9,763 nt of DNA from an uncultured Bacteroidota bacterium (GCA_903879875.1 CAIRNC010000323.1:1-9763); one strand, 5' to 3'; shown: positions 1 to 7,237, counted from the stretch's first letter. The notes: generated by a model not told the origin, from the letters alone. Numbers and translations are program-made.

Positions 1-2
1 AG

Positions 3-119
3 CCCGATAAAATATCGAACTCATTATTATCAAAATTAATTATAAATTTGTCTAAACTTTTGGGTGCAGTCTATGATTGGAGTGGTTTTACTAATTTTTA
101 CAATTTTAAAAGTATGTGA
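3..119 (+). CDS. possible 3' end of an unidentified gene (partial)
   Basis: A reading frame is open from the left edge to a TGA at 117-119, giving 38 residues that end in a Trp/Phe/Tyr/Asn-rich tail. If real, it is the C-terminus of a gene converging on gyrB, whose stop codon lies 15 bp further on, with no terminator hairpin between them. I recognise no family. In such AT-rich DNA an open run of 38 codons can easily arise by chance. A competing reading is that a minus-strand gene starts with the ATG at 24-22 and continues off the left edge. The two readings overlap and cannot both be complete genes, and the window is too short to choose between them. Confidence 0.22.
   Translation, partial: PDKISNSLLSKLIINLSKLLGAVYDWSGFTNFYNFKSM
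31..38 (-). promoter_or_regulatory. possible -7 box (TAATTTTG) for a minus-strand gene off the left edge
   Basis: Read on the minus strand this is TAATTTTG, an exact fit to the Bacteroidota -7 consensus TAnnTTTG. It lies only 6 nt before a minus-strand ATG at 24-22, so transcription from it would give almost no leader. No convincing -33 TTTG is visible at the expected 17-23 nt distance. Such matches are common in AT-rich DNA, so this is weak. Confidence 0.18.
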
Positions 120-134
120 AAAATGCCAGATAAA

Positions 135-2075
135 TTAAGCGTCAATATTCGCATAAACAGCATTTTTTTCGATAAAATCTCTTCTTGGCGGTACATCATC
201 ACCCATAAGCATAGAGAAAACTCTATCCGCTTCAGACAAACTATCAATAGTTACTTGACGTAATGTTCTGAAATTTGGATCCATAGTTGTTTCCCATAAC
301 TGCTCAGCATTCATCTCTCCTAAACCTTTATAACGTTGGATTCCAGCACTTCCTCCCATTCGCTCGTTGGCTTGATCGCGTTGCACTTCTGTCCAAGCAT
401 ATTCTTTTTTATTACCCTTTTTAACTAAATAAAGCGGTGGTGCTGCGATATAAACATGCCCTTGTTCTATCAACTCTTTCATGAATCTAAAGAAGAAGGT
501 TAATATTAAGGTAGAAATATGACTACCATCGACATCCGCATCACACATAATAATTACTTTGTGATAACGAAGTTTTTCAATATTTAATGCTTTGCTATCT
601 TCTGCTGTTCCTACTGTAACACCAAGTGCCGTAAAAATATTTCGGATTTCTTCGTTTTCAAAAACTTTATGGTGCATCGCTTTTTCAACATTCAAAATTT
701 TACCTCTTAAAGGCAAAATGGCTTGAAATGCTCTATCACGGCCTTGTTTCGCAGTTCCTCCTGCGGAATCTCCCTCGACAAGATATACCTCACAACGAGC
801 TGGATCTTGCTCCGAACAATCCGACAATTTCCCAGGCAATCCACCACCACCAAGAACGGTTTTACGTTGCACCATTTCACGTGCTTTTTTGGCAGCATGT
901 CGGGCTTGAGCAGCAAGAATAACTTTCTGAACAATAATTCGAGCATCATTTGGATTTTCTTCCAAATAAATTTCAATCATATCAGCAACTGCTTGACTAA
1001 CTGGTGAAACTACTTCTCTATTTCCTAATTTTGTTTTGGTTTGTCCTTCAAATTGAGGTTCAGCTACTTTTACTGAAACAATGGCTGTCAAACCTTCACG
1101 GAAATCGTCTCCAGAAATTTCAAATTTCAGTTTGTCTAACATTCCTGAAGAATCGGCATATTTCTTCAACGAACGAGTTAATCCAGTTCTGAAACCTTGC
1201 AAATGCGTTCCTCCTTCGTGAGTATTAATGTTATTTACATACGAAAAAATATTTTCGGTATAACTCGTATTATAGATTAATGCAACTTCAACTGGAATTT
1301 CTCCTTTTTCAGAATCCATTGAAATTACATGCGAAATTATAGGCTCGCGATTTCCATCTAAATAACGGATGTATTCTTTTAATCCTTCTGTAGAATGAAA
1401 TATTTCTTGATGAAATTCTCCTTTTTCATCTTTTTGTCTTTTATCCGTAAAAGTAATGGTAATCCCTTTGTTAAGAAATGACAATTCACGCATACGTGCC
1501 GAAAGTGTATCAAAAGAAAACTCGGTAGTTTGTGTAAAAATAATATCGTCAGGATAAAACGTTTGCATCGTTCCACGCTTCGTGGTTTCTCCAATTTGTT
1601 TTACTGGATATAACGATTTACCTCTTTCGTATTCTTGTTCATAGATTTTACCGTCTCTAAAAACAGTAGAACGCATGTGTTTTGAAAGTGCATTTACTAC
1701 AGAAACCCCAACACCGTGAAGTCCTCCAGAAACTTTATAAGAGTCTTTGTCAAATTTTCCTCCAGCACCAATTTTAGTCATTACAACTTCTAATGCAGAA
1801 ACGCCTTCTTTTTTATGTAAATCAACTGGAATTCCTCGACCATTATCTTCAACCGTAACGGAACCATCTTCGTTTATTGCAACACCAATAGTATCACAAT
1901 GTCCGCCCATTGCCTCATCAATAGAGTTATCTACAACTTCATAAACCAAGTGATGTAAACCACGAACCCCTACATCTCCAATATACATGGATGGACGCAT
2001 TCTTACATGCTCCATTCCTTCTAATGCCTGAATACTATCTGCTGAATAATTGCTTTTATTAATTTCTTCGCTCAT
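135..2075 (-). CDS. gyrB: DNA gyrase subunit B
   Basis: This is the ATPase subunit of type II topoisomerase DNA gyrase. With GyrA it introduces negative supercoils and relieves torsion ahead of replication and transcription forks. The 646-residue protein has the GHKL ATPase fold: E46/N50 in the VVDN motif, EDNGRGIP at 76-83, and the SGGLHGVG lid at 116-123. The transducer domain follows, with the QTKTKLGN loop at 345-352 that contains the ATP-contacting Lys. The TOPRIM domain has EGDSAGG at 434-440 and the metal-binding D512/D514/D516 triad, and the C-terminal QRYKGLGEMN lies at 580-589. PLRGKILNVEKA at 455-466 favours GyrB over ParE. The length fits the short GyrB form without the roughly 170-residue insertion of enterobacterial GyrB. 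The ATG at 2075 gives the expected N-terminus and lies 38 nt downstream of a good -7 box. It is divergent from asnB. No clear terminator follows the stop codon. The frame is intact and all key residues are present. Confidence 0.98.
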   Translation of the reverse strand: MSEEINKSNYSADSIQALEGMEHVRMRPSMYIGDVGVRGLHHLVYEVVDNSIDEAMGGHCDTIGVAINEDGSVTVEDNGRGIPVDLHKKEGVSALEVVMTKIGAGGKFDKDSYKVSGGLHGVGVSVVNALSKHMRSTVFRDGKIYEQEYERGKSLYPVKQIGETTKRGTMQTFYPDDIIFTQTTEFSFDTLSARMRELSFLNKGITITFTDKRQKDEKGEFHQEIFHSTEGLKEYIRYLDGNREPIISHVISMDSEKGEIPVEVALIYNTSYTENIFSYVNNINTHEGGTHLQGFRTGLTRSLKKYADSSGMLDKLKFEISGDDFREGLTAIVSVKVAEPQFEGQTKTKLGNREVVSPVSQAVADMIEIYLEENPNDARIIVQKVILAAQARHAAKKAREMVQRKTVLGGGGLPGKLSDCSEQDPARCEVYLVEGDSAGGTAKQGRDRAFQAILPLRGKILNVEKAMHHKVFENEEIRNIFTALGVTVGTAEDSKALNIEKLRYHKVIIMCDADVDGSHISTLILTFFFRFMKELIEQGHVYIAAPPLYLVKKGNKKEYAWTEVQRDQANERMGGSAGIQRYKGLGEMNAEQLWETTMDPNFRTLRQVTIDSLSEADRVFSMLMGDDVPPRRDFIEKNAVYANIDA

Positions 2076-2112
2076 ATTAATTGTAATTCTGAATGATTTT
2101 TTGTTTAACGGA

Positions 2113-2120
2113 CAAATATA
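2113..2120 (-). promoter_or_regulatory. gyrB promoter, -7 box TATATTTG
   Basis: On the minus strand this reads TATATTTG, an exact match to the TAnnTTTG -7 element used by the primary sigma factor of Bacteroidota. It is 38 nt upstream of the gyrB ATG, which would place the transcript start near 2106 and leave a leader of about 30 nt. The -33 element is poor: only T-rich words such as TTTA and TTTTAA occur upstream, and none is at an ideal distance. The call rests on the -7 match and the position. Confidence 0.5.
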
Positions 2121-2200
2121 ATCAAATGAGACTAAATTATGACTTAAAATCGTTTATTTACGCCCTAAGTTATTAACATTTTTTGTTAGTCAATTTTGTG

Positions 2201-2228
2201 TTTTAGTAAGAAATCATTTTTACTAAAA
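2201..2228. repeat. perfect inverted repeat, 9-bp arms
   Basis: The arms TTTTAGTAA (2201-2209) and TTACTAAAA (2220-2228) are exact reverse complements around a 10-base loop, and the stem can be extended inward by a G-T pair and two A-T pairs. It is not followed by a T run on either strand, so it does not look like an intrinsic terminator. It lies about 125 bp upstream of gyrB and 200 bp upstream of asnB, where an operator or a DNA-structural element is possible. The AT-rich composition leaves chance as a real alternative. Confidence 0.4.
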
Positions 2229-2430
2229 AAGACACCAAATTACAATTTTGAAACAATCAAAATAAAAACAAACCTATCACTTACATAATTAACTATAATT
2301 TAAATTTTTAGTTTATAATTATAACCATTTAATACCTTTTTGTTTTTATAAAAATAAAATTCATTCAAATTTGCTTTATTAAATATAAAGAATGTCAAAT
2401 TAAAATTTGTCAATAAAATTAAGAAAAATT

Positions 2431-4035
2431 ATGTGTGGAATTTTAGCAATTATTGGAAAAGGGAAAGATGAAGAATTAGTAAAACAACTCTCTAAACGTA
2501 TGTCGCATCGGGGTCCAGACGAAAGTGATATTCACATTACTGAAAATGGACATATTTTAAGTCATGAAAGATTGTCAATTATTGATTTACATTCTGGAAA
2601 ACAACCTATTCAAGGATGTGATACTGCATGGATGATACACAATGGAGAAATCTACAATCATCAAAGTTTAAGAGACGGTATTTTAAAAGATCATATTTTT
2701 CGTTCCAAATCGGATTCGGAAGTAATTGTGCATTTATATGAAAAATTAGGCTACGATTTTTTACATTTATTGGATGGTGATTTTGCTTTTGTAGTAATTG
2801 ATGGAGATGATTTCATTGCTGGTCGTGATCCAATGGGTGTCAAACCACTTTATTATGGATTGGATGAAAGAGGGAGGGTATATTTTTCATCAGAAATGAA
2901 ACCAATTGCCGATCAATGTAAAACATTTTCTACTTTTCCTCCTGGGCATTATTATACTCCAAACACTGGTTTTGTAAAATATTACAATCCAGAATATGAA
3001 GATTATACCGCTGCAACAAATGAACTCGATTTAACGTTAATAAGAGAAACCCTTACTGAAGCCACTAGAAAACGTTTGATGAGTGATGTGCCAATAGGTG
3101 TTTTACTTTCTGGAGGTTTAGATTCCTCTTTAACTTATTCAATAGCAGCTCGATTACTCAAAGAGCAAGGAAAAGAATTGCATTCCTTTTCAATCGGATT
3201 GGATGCTAATGCTCCTGATGCCAAAGCCGCTAGAAAAGTTGCTGAGTTTTTAGGAACCAAACATCATGAAGTTCACTTTACTATTGAGCAAGGAATCGAA
3301 ATTTTAGATCAATTAATATGGCATTTAGAAACCTACGATGTAACTTCTATTAGAGCCAGCACGCCGATGTATTTTTTATCCAAAACGATTACCGAAAAAG
3401 GAATAAAAGTAGTATTATCTGGTGAAGGAGCTGATGAAATATTTGGAGGCTATTTATATTTTAGGAATGCACCCTCAACCGAAGATTTTCAAAAAGAAAC
3501 TATCGAACGCGTTCAAAAATTATTTACTGCCGATTTATTACGAGCCGATAAGTCAACAATGGCTCATGGTCTAGAAGCTAGAGTGCCATTTTTAGACAAA
3601 ACTTTTTTGGATGTTGCAATGCAAATTAAAGCAGAAGAGAAACAACCAAAAACCTATAATGGGAAAGAAAAATATATTTTAAGAAAAGCCTTTGACACTC
3701 CTGAAAACCCTTATTTACCTGAAGAAGTGTTATGGAGACAAAAAGAACAATTCTCGGACGGAGTGGGTTATAATTGGATTGATACCTTAATAGAATATTG
3801 TGCTTCAAAAGTAACAGATGAACAACTTGAACAGGCTGAAGATTTGTTTCCATACAATACACCTACAACTAAAGAAGCCTATTTTTATAGAAGTATTTTT
3901 CACAAATATTATCCTCAAAAAAGTGCTGCTCAAACGGTAAGAAAATGGATTCCTAAATGGCAAGAAAACCAAGACCCAAGCGGAAGAGCAAATGCAGCAC
4001 ACATTCAAGCGGATATCGAAATTGCTGTTGTTTAG
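2431..4035 (+). CDS. asnB: asparagine synthetase B (glutamine-hydrolysing)
   Basis: This cytosolic enzyme makes asparagine from aspartate, glutamine and ATP, giving glutamate, AMP and pyrophosphate. The start is fixed by chemistry: the ATG at 2431 gives Met-Cys-Gly-Ile, and Cys2 must become N-terminal as the glutaminase nucleophile. The in-frame TTG at 2407 would bury it behind eight extra residues and is rejected. The class II amidotransferase domain (about 1-190) has R47 in RLSIID, NGEIYN at 71-76 and D95. The synthetase domain has the pyrophosphate loop SGGLDSS at 227-233, GEGADEIFGGY at 331-341, and a conserved stretch near 371-389 ending in RVPFLD. The length of 534 residues and the C-terminal DPSGRA motif fit the E. 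coli AsnB type rather than antibiotic or lipopeptide relatives. The start is preceded by an A-rich leader. The gene stands alone, divergent from gyrB and closed by its own terminator. Confidence 0.96.
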   Translation: MCGILAIIGKGKDEELVKQLSKRMSHRGPDESDIHITENGHILSHERLSIIDLHSGKQPIQGCDTAWMIHNGEIYNHQSLRDGILKDHIFRSKSDSEVIVHLYEKLGYDFLHLLDGDFAFVVIDGDDFIAGRDPMGVKPLYYGLDERGRVYFSSEMKPIADQCKTFSTFPPGHYYTPNTGFVKYYNPEYEDYTAATNELDLTLIRETLTEATRKRLMSDVPIGVLLSGGLDSSLTYSIAARLLKEQGKELHSFSIGLDANAPDAKAARKVAEFLGTKHHEVHFTIEQGIEILDQLIWHLETYDVTSIRASTPMYFLSKTITEKGIKVVLSGEGADEIFGGYLYFRNAPSTEDFQKETIERVQKLFTADLLRADKSTMAHGLEARVPFLDKTFLDVAMQIKAEEKQPKTYNGKEKYILRKAFDTPENPYLPEEVLWRQKEQFSDGVGYNWIDTLIEYCASKVTDEQLEQAEDLFPYNTPTTKEAYFYRSIFHKYYPQKSAAQTVRKWIPKWQENQDPSGRANAAHIQADIEIAVV

Positions 4036-4058
4036 TATTTCTCTAAAATTAAAAAAAC

Positions 4059-4104
4059 AACTTCTAACTGTCTTTAAATACAAGGTAGTTAGAAGTTTTT
4101 TTTT
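4059..4104 (+). terminator. intrinsic terminator of asnB
   Basis: The arms AACTTCTAACT (4059-4069) and AGTTAGAAGTT (4087-4097) are a perfect 11-bp inverted repeat with a 17-base loop, followed by an unbroken T run (4096-4104). An A run at 4051-4057 sits opposite the T run, so the structure could also stop transcription coming from the other side. It lies 23 bp after the asnB stop codon and separates asnB from the parA operon. Confidence 0.9.
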
Positions 4105-4212
4105 AATTATAGATTTACCCTTTTTAATTCCTAATAAAGATTTCAACTGAAGTAAGAATTCCAAATTTGAAAAATCCTCAAAAATCGAAACAAATCCGTT
4201 GCAAATCAAAAC

Positions 4213-4230
4213 TTAACAAATGTTAACAAA
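4213..4230. promoter_or_regulatory. TTAACA-AA-TGTTAA dyad upstream of parA
   Basis: TTAACA (4213-4218) and TGTTAA (4221-4226) form a perfect 6-bp inverted repeat around two bases. The same stretch also reads as two direct copies of TTAACAAA (4213-4220 and 4223-4230) exactly 10 bp apart, about one helical turn. It ends about 28 bp before the suspected parA -7 box, a place where an activator site or upstream promoter element would sit. I know of no specific regulator for it. Confidence 0.35.
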
Positions 4231-4258
4231 ATAGATTTTCAGAAACGATAAAAAATTG

Positions 4259-4266
4259 TATTTTTA
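4259..4266 (+). promoter_or_regulatory. possible parA promoter, -7 box TATTTTTA
   Basis: TATTTTTA differs from the Bacteroidota TAnnTTTG consensus only at the last base. A TTTTC word at 4235-4239, about 19 nt upstream, could be a poor -33 element. It would start transcription near 4272, giving a leader of roughly 20 nt before the parA ATG. Since asnB is terminated upstream, the parA operon needs a promoter in this gap, and this is the best candidate I see. Confidence 0.35.
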
Positions 4267-4290
4267 CGGCTCAAAATTTAGAAAAAATAA

Positions 4291-5055
4291 ATGGGCAAAA
4301 TCATTGCGATTGCTAATCAAAAAGGCGGTGTTGGAAAGACTACAACTTCTGTAAATCTTGCAGCATCATTGGGGGTTTTAGAGAAAAAAGTACTATTAAT
4401 TGACGCTGATCCACAGGCTAATGCAAGCTCTGGATTAGGTATTGACATTGACACAATAGAGATCGGAACGTATCAAATTTTAGAACACAGCAACACTCCA
4501 GAAGAAGCAATTCTAAAATGTACAGCACCTAATGTTGATATAATTCCTGCTCATATTGACCTTGTAGCTATAGAAATTGAGCTTGTTGATAAAGACAATA
4601 GAGAATACATGCTTAAAAAAGCATTGGAAAGTGTTAAAGACAAATACGATTATATTCTGATTGATTGTGCTCCATCGCTAGGTTTACTAACCTTAAATGC
4701 TTTAACAGCAGCGGATTCCGTTTTAATTCCAATTCAATGTGAATATTTTGCATTAGAAGGATTAGGAAAATTATTGAATACCATAAAAAGTGTTCAAAAA
4801 ATTCACAATCCAGATTTAGATATTGAGGGACTGCTTTTAACCATGTTTGATGCCCGATTACGACTTTCAAACCAAGTGGTGGAAGAAGTTCAAAAGCATT
4901 TTAGCGATATGGTTTTCAAAACAATCATCCAACGAAATGTAAAACTAGGAGAAGCTCCAAGTTTTGGCGAAAGCATTATCAACTATGATGCAACAAGTAA
5001 AGGTGCAACCAATTACTTGCATTTGGCACAAGAAATCATTAAAAAAAATAGTTAA
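4291..5055 (+). CDS. parA: chromosome-partitioning ATPase ParA (Soj family)
   Basis: ParA is a deviant Walker-A ATPase that binds DNA non-specifically as an ATP dimer. ParB stimulates its hydrolysis, and the resulting gradient moves ParB-parS complexes. The protein has 254 residues and no N-terminal HTH, as in chromosomal (type Ib/Soj) members. Visible motifs are the deviant Walker A KGGVGKTT at 11-18 with signature K11 and catalytic K16, Walker A' LLIDADPQ at 35-42 with D40, and Walker B ILIDCAPSLG at 122-131 with D125. The IIQRNVKLGEAPS segment at 212-224 is conserved in this family. The ATG follows an A-rich leader and directly gives the expected MGKIIAIANQKGG start. It is the first gene of a probable operon: parB begins three bases after the parA stop codon. 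No C-terminal MinD-type amphipathic membrane helix is seen, which argues against MinD. Confidence 0.96.
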   Translation: MGKIIAIANQKGGVGKTTTSVNLAASLGVLEKKVLLIDADPQANASSGLGIDIDTIEIGTYQILEHSNTPEEAILKCTAPNVDIIPAHIDLVAIEIELVDKDNREYMLKKALESVKDKYDYILIDCAPSLGLLTLNALTAADSVLIPIQCEYFALEGLGKLLNTIKSVQKIHNPDLDIEGLLLTMFDARLRLSNQVVEEVQKHFSDMVFKTIIQRNVKLGEAPSFGESIINYDATSKGATNYLHLAQEIIKKNS

Positions 5056-5058
5056 TTG

Positions 5059-5958
5059 ATGGCACAAGCTGTAAAAAAACAAGCACTAGGAAGAGGATTG
5101 TCTGCTTTATTGAAAGACCCAAATAACGATATCAAATCGGTTGAAGATAAAAATGCGGACAAAGTTGTTGGCAATATTATTGAACTTGAAATCGATGCTA
5201 TTGAAATTAACCCTTTTCAACCTAGAAGTAATTTCAACGAAGAGGCGCTTCAAGAATTAGCTACTTCTATTCGTGAATTAGGTGTTATTCAACCAATTAC
5301 GGTTAGAAAATTAGATTTCAATAAATACCAATTAATTTCAGGAGAACGAAGATTAAGAGCTTCTAAACTTGCTGGATTAACTGTGGTTCCTGCTTATATT
5401 CGAATTGCAAACGACAACGAATCGTTGATTATGGCATTGGTTGAAAATATCCAACGTCATGATTTAGACCCTATTGAAATTGCACTTTCTTACCAACGTT
5501 TGATAGACGAAATTCAATTGACTCAGGAACAAATGAGTGAACGAGTGGGAAAAAAACGTTCTACAATTGCCAATTATTTACGTCTTTTGAAATTAGATCC
5601 CATTATCCAAACGGGTATTCGGGATGGATTTATTAGCATGGGACATGGTCGTGCAATGATTAATATTGAAGACCAAGACGTTCAAAGTGCTATATACCAA
5701 AAAATTGTAAGTCAAAATTTATCGGTTCGTGAAACAGAAACTTTGGTAAAAAACCATCAAGAAAGTTTAAAACCTAAAACTGTTTCCCAAACGAAAACAA
5801 GTTCTTTTGCAATTGCTGATGAAGAGAAAAAAACATTTACCAACTATTTTGGAACAAAAGTAGAGGTAAAAGTAGCCGGTAATGGAAAAGGGAAAATCAC
5901 CATTCCGTTTCATTCTGAAGAAGATTTCAATCGAATTATAAAACTAATAAAAGGTTAG
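5059..5958 (+). CDS. parB: chromosome-partitioning protein ParB (Spo0J family)
   Basis: ParB is a CTP-dependent clamp that loads at parS sites near the origin, spreads along the DNA and stimulates ParA. The 299-residue protein starts with LGRGLSALL at 10-18, the N-terminal motif typical of ParA-interacting ParB. Next come INPFQPR at 50-56, GERRLRA at 95-101 (the CTP-binding box), ENIQR at 129-133, and an HTH region at about 154-179 with GHGRA at 195-199 after it. The C-terminal 40 residues fit the dimerisation domain. I chose the ATG at 5059, which gives the usual MAQAVKKQALGRG start. An in-frame TTG just before it (5056) would add only one residue. The stop codon TAG shares its last base with the GTG of the next gene, suggesting coupled translation. 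No full parS (TGTTTCACGTGAAACA) is present in this window. Confidence 0.95.
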   Translation: MAQAVKKQALGRGLSALLKDPNNDIKSVEDKNADKVVGNIIELEIDAIEINPFQPRSNFNEEALQELATSIRELGVIQPITVRKLDFNKYQLISGERRLRASKLAGLTVVPAYIRIANDNESLIMALVENIQRHDLDPIEIALSYQRLIDEIQLTQEQMSERVGKKRSTIANYLRLLKLDPIIQTGIRDGFISMGHGRAMINIEDQDVQSAIYQKIVSQNLSVRETETLVKNHQESLKPKTVSQTKTSSFAIADEEKKTFTNYFGTKVEVKVAGNGKGKITIPFHSEEDFNRIIKLIKG

Positions 5959-6527
5959 TGCATCGCTTTGTACCCATATATTTATTGGTTTTCCTAATAG
6001 GGACTTCTACCCTATTTGCACAACAAAAAAATCCAAAAGAGCTAGTTGCCATTGATACCATCAAAATCAAAAAAAGCTTAATGAATCCGCTTGCTCCTGC
6101 AAAAGCTGCTTTCTATTCGGCAATTGTTCCTGGTTTAGGTCAAGCCTACAATAAGCATTATTGGAAAATTCCATTAGTTTATGCTGCCATTGGAACTGGT
6201 ATTTATTTTTATGCGGATAACAATGCTAAATATCATCAATTTCGTGATGCTTACAAAAGAAGATTAGAAGGCTTTACCGACGATGAATTTCACAACCAAT
6301 ATAGTGATGCAACGCTTGTTAATGCTCAAAAAACATTTCAAAGAAACCGAGATTTATCTGTATTAATTACCGTTGCCATGTATGTTTTAAATATCATTGA
6401 TGCCAATGTCGATGCGCATTTACAACAATTTAATGTAAACGATGATTTGACTTTTAAACCCGAAATATACCCTAATGCTATTGATTATAAGCCCAATGTA
6501 GGATTGAGTTTAAATTATAGATTTTAA
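5958..6527 (+). CDS. DUF5683-family exported protein of unknown function
   Basis: This is an uncharacterised 189-residue protein that I recognise as the DUF5683 type often found after parB in Bacteroidota; its function is unknown. Residues 1-21 look like a signal peptide, with a basic start (H2, R3), a hydrophobic core and likely cleavage after A21 (LFA/QQ). The mature part has PGLGQAYN at 58-65, reminiscent of the glycine turn in TM2-like helical hairpins, inside a hydrophobic stretch (about 50-86). A third hydrophobic segment lies at 133-148 and is followed by the IIDANVDAHL signature at 146-155. The C-terminus ends in alternating residues with a final Phe, as seen in outer-membrane proteins, although 189 residues with helical segments is not a normal barrel. 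The start is GTG and overlaps the parB stop codon by one base. The first in-frame ATG (codon 42) would lose the signal peptide, so GTG is preferred. Translation is probably coupled to parB. dapB starts 11 nt downstream. Confidence 0.85.
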   Translation: MHRFVPIYLLVFLIGTSTLFAQQKNPKELVAIDTIKIKKSLMNPLAPAKAAFYSAIVPGLGQAYNKHYWKIPLVYAAIGTGIYFYADNNAKYHQFRDAYKRRLEGFTDDEFHNQYSDATLVNAQKTFQRNRDLSVLITVAMYVLNIIDANVDAHLQQFNVNDDLTFKPEIYPNAIDYKPNVGLSLNYRF

Positions 6528-6538
6528 AACAATCATCT

Positions 6539-7237
6539 ATGAAAATTGCACTTTTAGGATATGGGAAGATGGGAAAAGTTATTGAAAAAATAGCTTTAGA
6601 AAGAGGGCATGAAATTGTACTTAAAAAATCAAGTGACGGTTCTTTTTCTAACCTCAACACTGCTGATGTTGCTATTGATTTTAGTACACCAGACGCTGCT
6701 GTTTGTAACATTTCTGAGTGTTTGCACACTAATATTCCAATTGTATCAGGAACCACAGGTTGGTTGGCACAATATGATGAAATGGTGGCGCTTTGTGAAG
6801 AAAAAAAGGGTGCTTTTATTTATGGTTCAAATTTTAGTTTGGGTGTAAATTTATTTTTTGAGTTGAATAATTATTTGGCAAAAATGATGTCGAATTTCAA
6901 TCAATACCAAGTAAGTATGGAAGAAATTCATCATACTCAAAAATTGGATGCACCGAGCGGAACCGCAATTTCATTGGCAAACGGAATCATTGAGAACAGT
7001 GCTTATGAAAATTGGACACTTGATAATCCGAATGAAAAGCAAATTCCAATTGATGCCAAAAGAATAGAAAACGTTCCTGGAACACACACCGTTTTTTATA
7101 CTTCAACTGTAGATACAATTGAAATTAAACATACTGCCCACAATCGCGAAGGATTTGCTTTGGGTGCTGTTATAGCTGCCGAATGGTTGGTTGGCAAAAA
7201 AGGCGTTTTTACAATGAAAAATGTTTTGGGTTTGTAG
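6539..7237 (+). CDS. dapB: 4-hydroxy-tetrahydrodipicolinate reductase
   Basis: DapB reduces the product of DapA with NAD(P)H to tetrahydrodipicolinate, the second dedicated step of the diaminopimelate/lysine pathway. It feeds peptidoglycan cross-links as well as lysine. The N-terminal Rossmann fold has GYGKMG at 7-12. SGTTGW at 70-75 is the conserved cofactor and hinge motif. The substrate and catalytic motif EIHHTQKLDAPSGTA spans 129-143 and includes H131, H132 and K135, and NREGFALGA at 202-210 with C-terminal KNVLGL matches the family end. The 232 residues make it shorter than the roughly 270 of E. coli DapB. The loss is in the loops between the NAD-binding strands, and no motif is missing. 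It starts 11 nt after the DUF5683 gene and is probably in the same transcript as parA and parB. No terminator hairpin is obvious after it. Confidence 0.96.
   Translation: MKIALLGYGKMGKVIEKIALERGHEIVLKKSSDGSFSNLNTADVAIDFSTPDAAVCNISECLHTNIPIVSGTTGWLAQYDEMVALCEEKKGAFIYGSNFSLGVNLFFELNNYLAKMMSNFNQYQVSMEEIHHTQKLDAPSGTAISLANGIIENSAYENWTLDNPNEKQIPIDAKRIENVPGTHTVFYTSTVDTIEIKHTAHNREGFALGAVIAAEWLVGKKGVFTMKNVLGL

Larger units (their letters stand above)
2076..2430. other. gyrB/asnB divergent intergenic region
   Basis: These 355 bp of very AT-rich DNA separate two divergently transcribed genes. They contain the gyrB -7 box (2113-2120, minus), a TTAACA...TGTTAG dyad (2173-2189), and a perfect 9-bp-arm inverted repeat (2201-2228). 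An 8-bp direct repeat CAATTTTG flanks that hairpin (2191-2198 and 2243-2250), and a 10-bp palindrome TATAATTATA lies at 2314-2323. On the asnB side, TAAAATTTG at 2401-2409 resembles a -7 box with one extra base (TAnnnTTTG) and could serve asnB with a leader of about 16 nt, but no well-placed -33 element accompanies it. I see no convincing small gene or structured RNA. The many AT palindromes are partly expected from base composition. Confidence 0.6.

Noticed and set aside
875..883. TTTCACGTG inside gyrB, half of the parS consensus TGTTTCACGTGAAACA
   Set aside because: Only one half and the core match; the other half reads CTTTT instead of AAACA, and the bases encode conserved gyrB residues (REMVQ). 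A functional parS would need both halves.
723..1192. plus-strand frames of 60-95 codons opposite gyrB
   Set aside because: They are antisense to strongly conserved gyrB sequence and have low-complexity, His/Ser/Leu-rich translations, so they are shadows.
2170..2178. TTATTAACA as a possible DnaA box, which with gyrB and parAB nearby would hint at an origin
   Set aside because: It has two mismatches to TTATCCACA and stands alone; no cluster of boxes or AT-rich unwinding repeats accompanies it, and dnaA is absent.
2407..2430. TTG start for asnB eight codons upstream of the ATG
   Set aside because: It would bury the catalytic Cys2, which must follow the initiator Met directly, so the ATG at 2431 is the real start.
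3805..4209. 134-codon open frame on the minus strand over the asnB 3' end
   Set aside because: It lies antisense to asnB, runs straight through the asnB terminator hairpin, and has a Phe/Cys/Ser-rich composition typical of the shadow of an AT-rich gene. No family was recognised.
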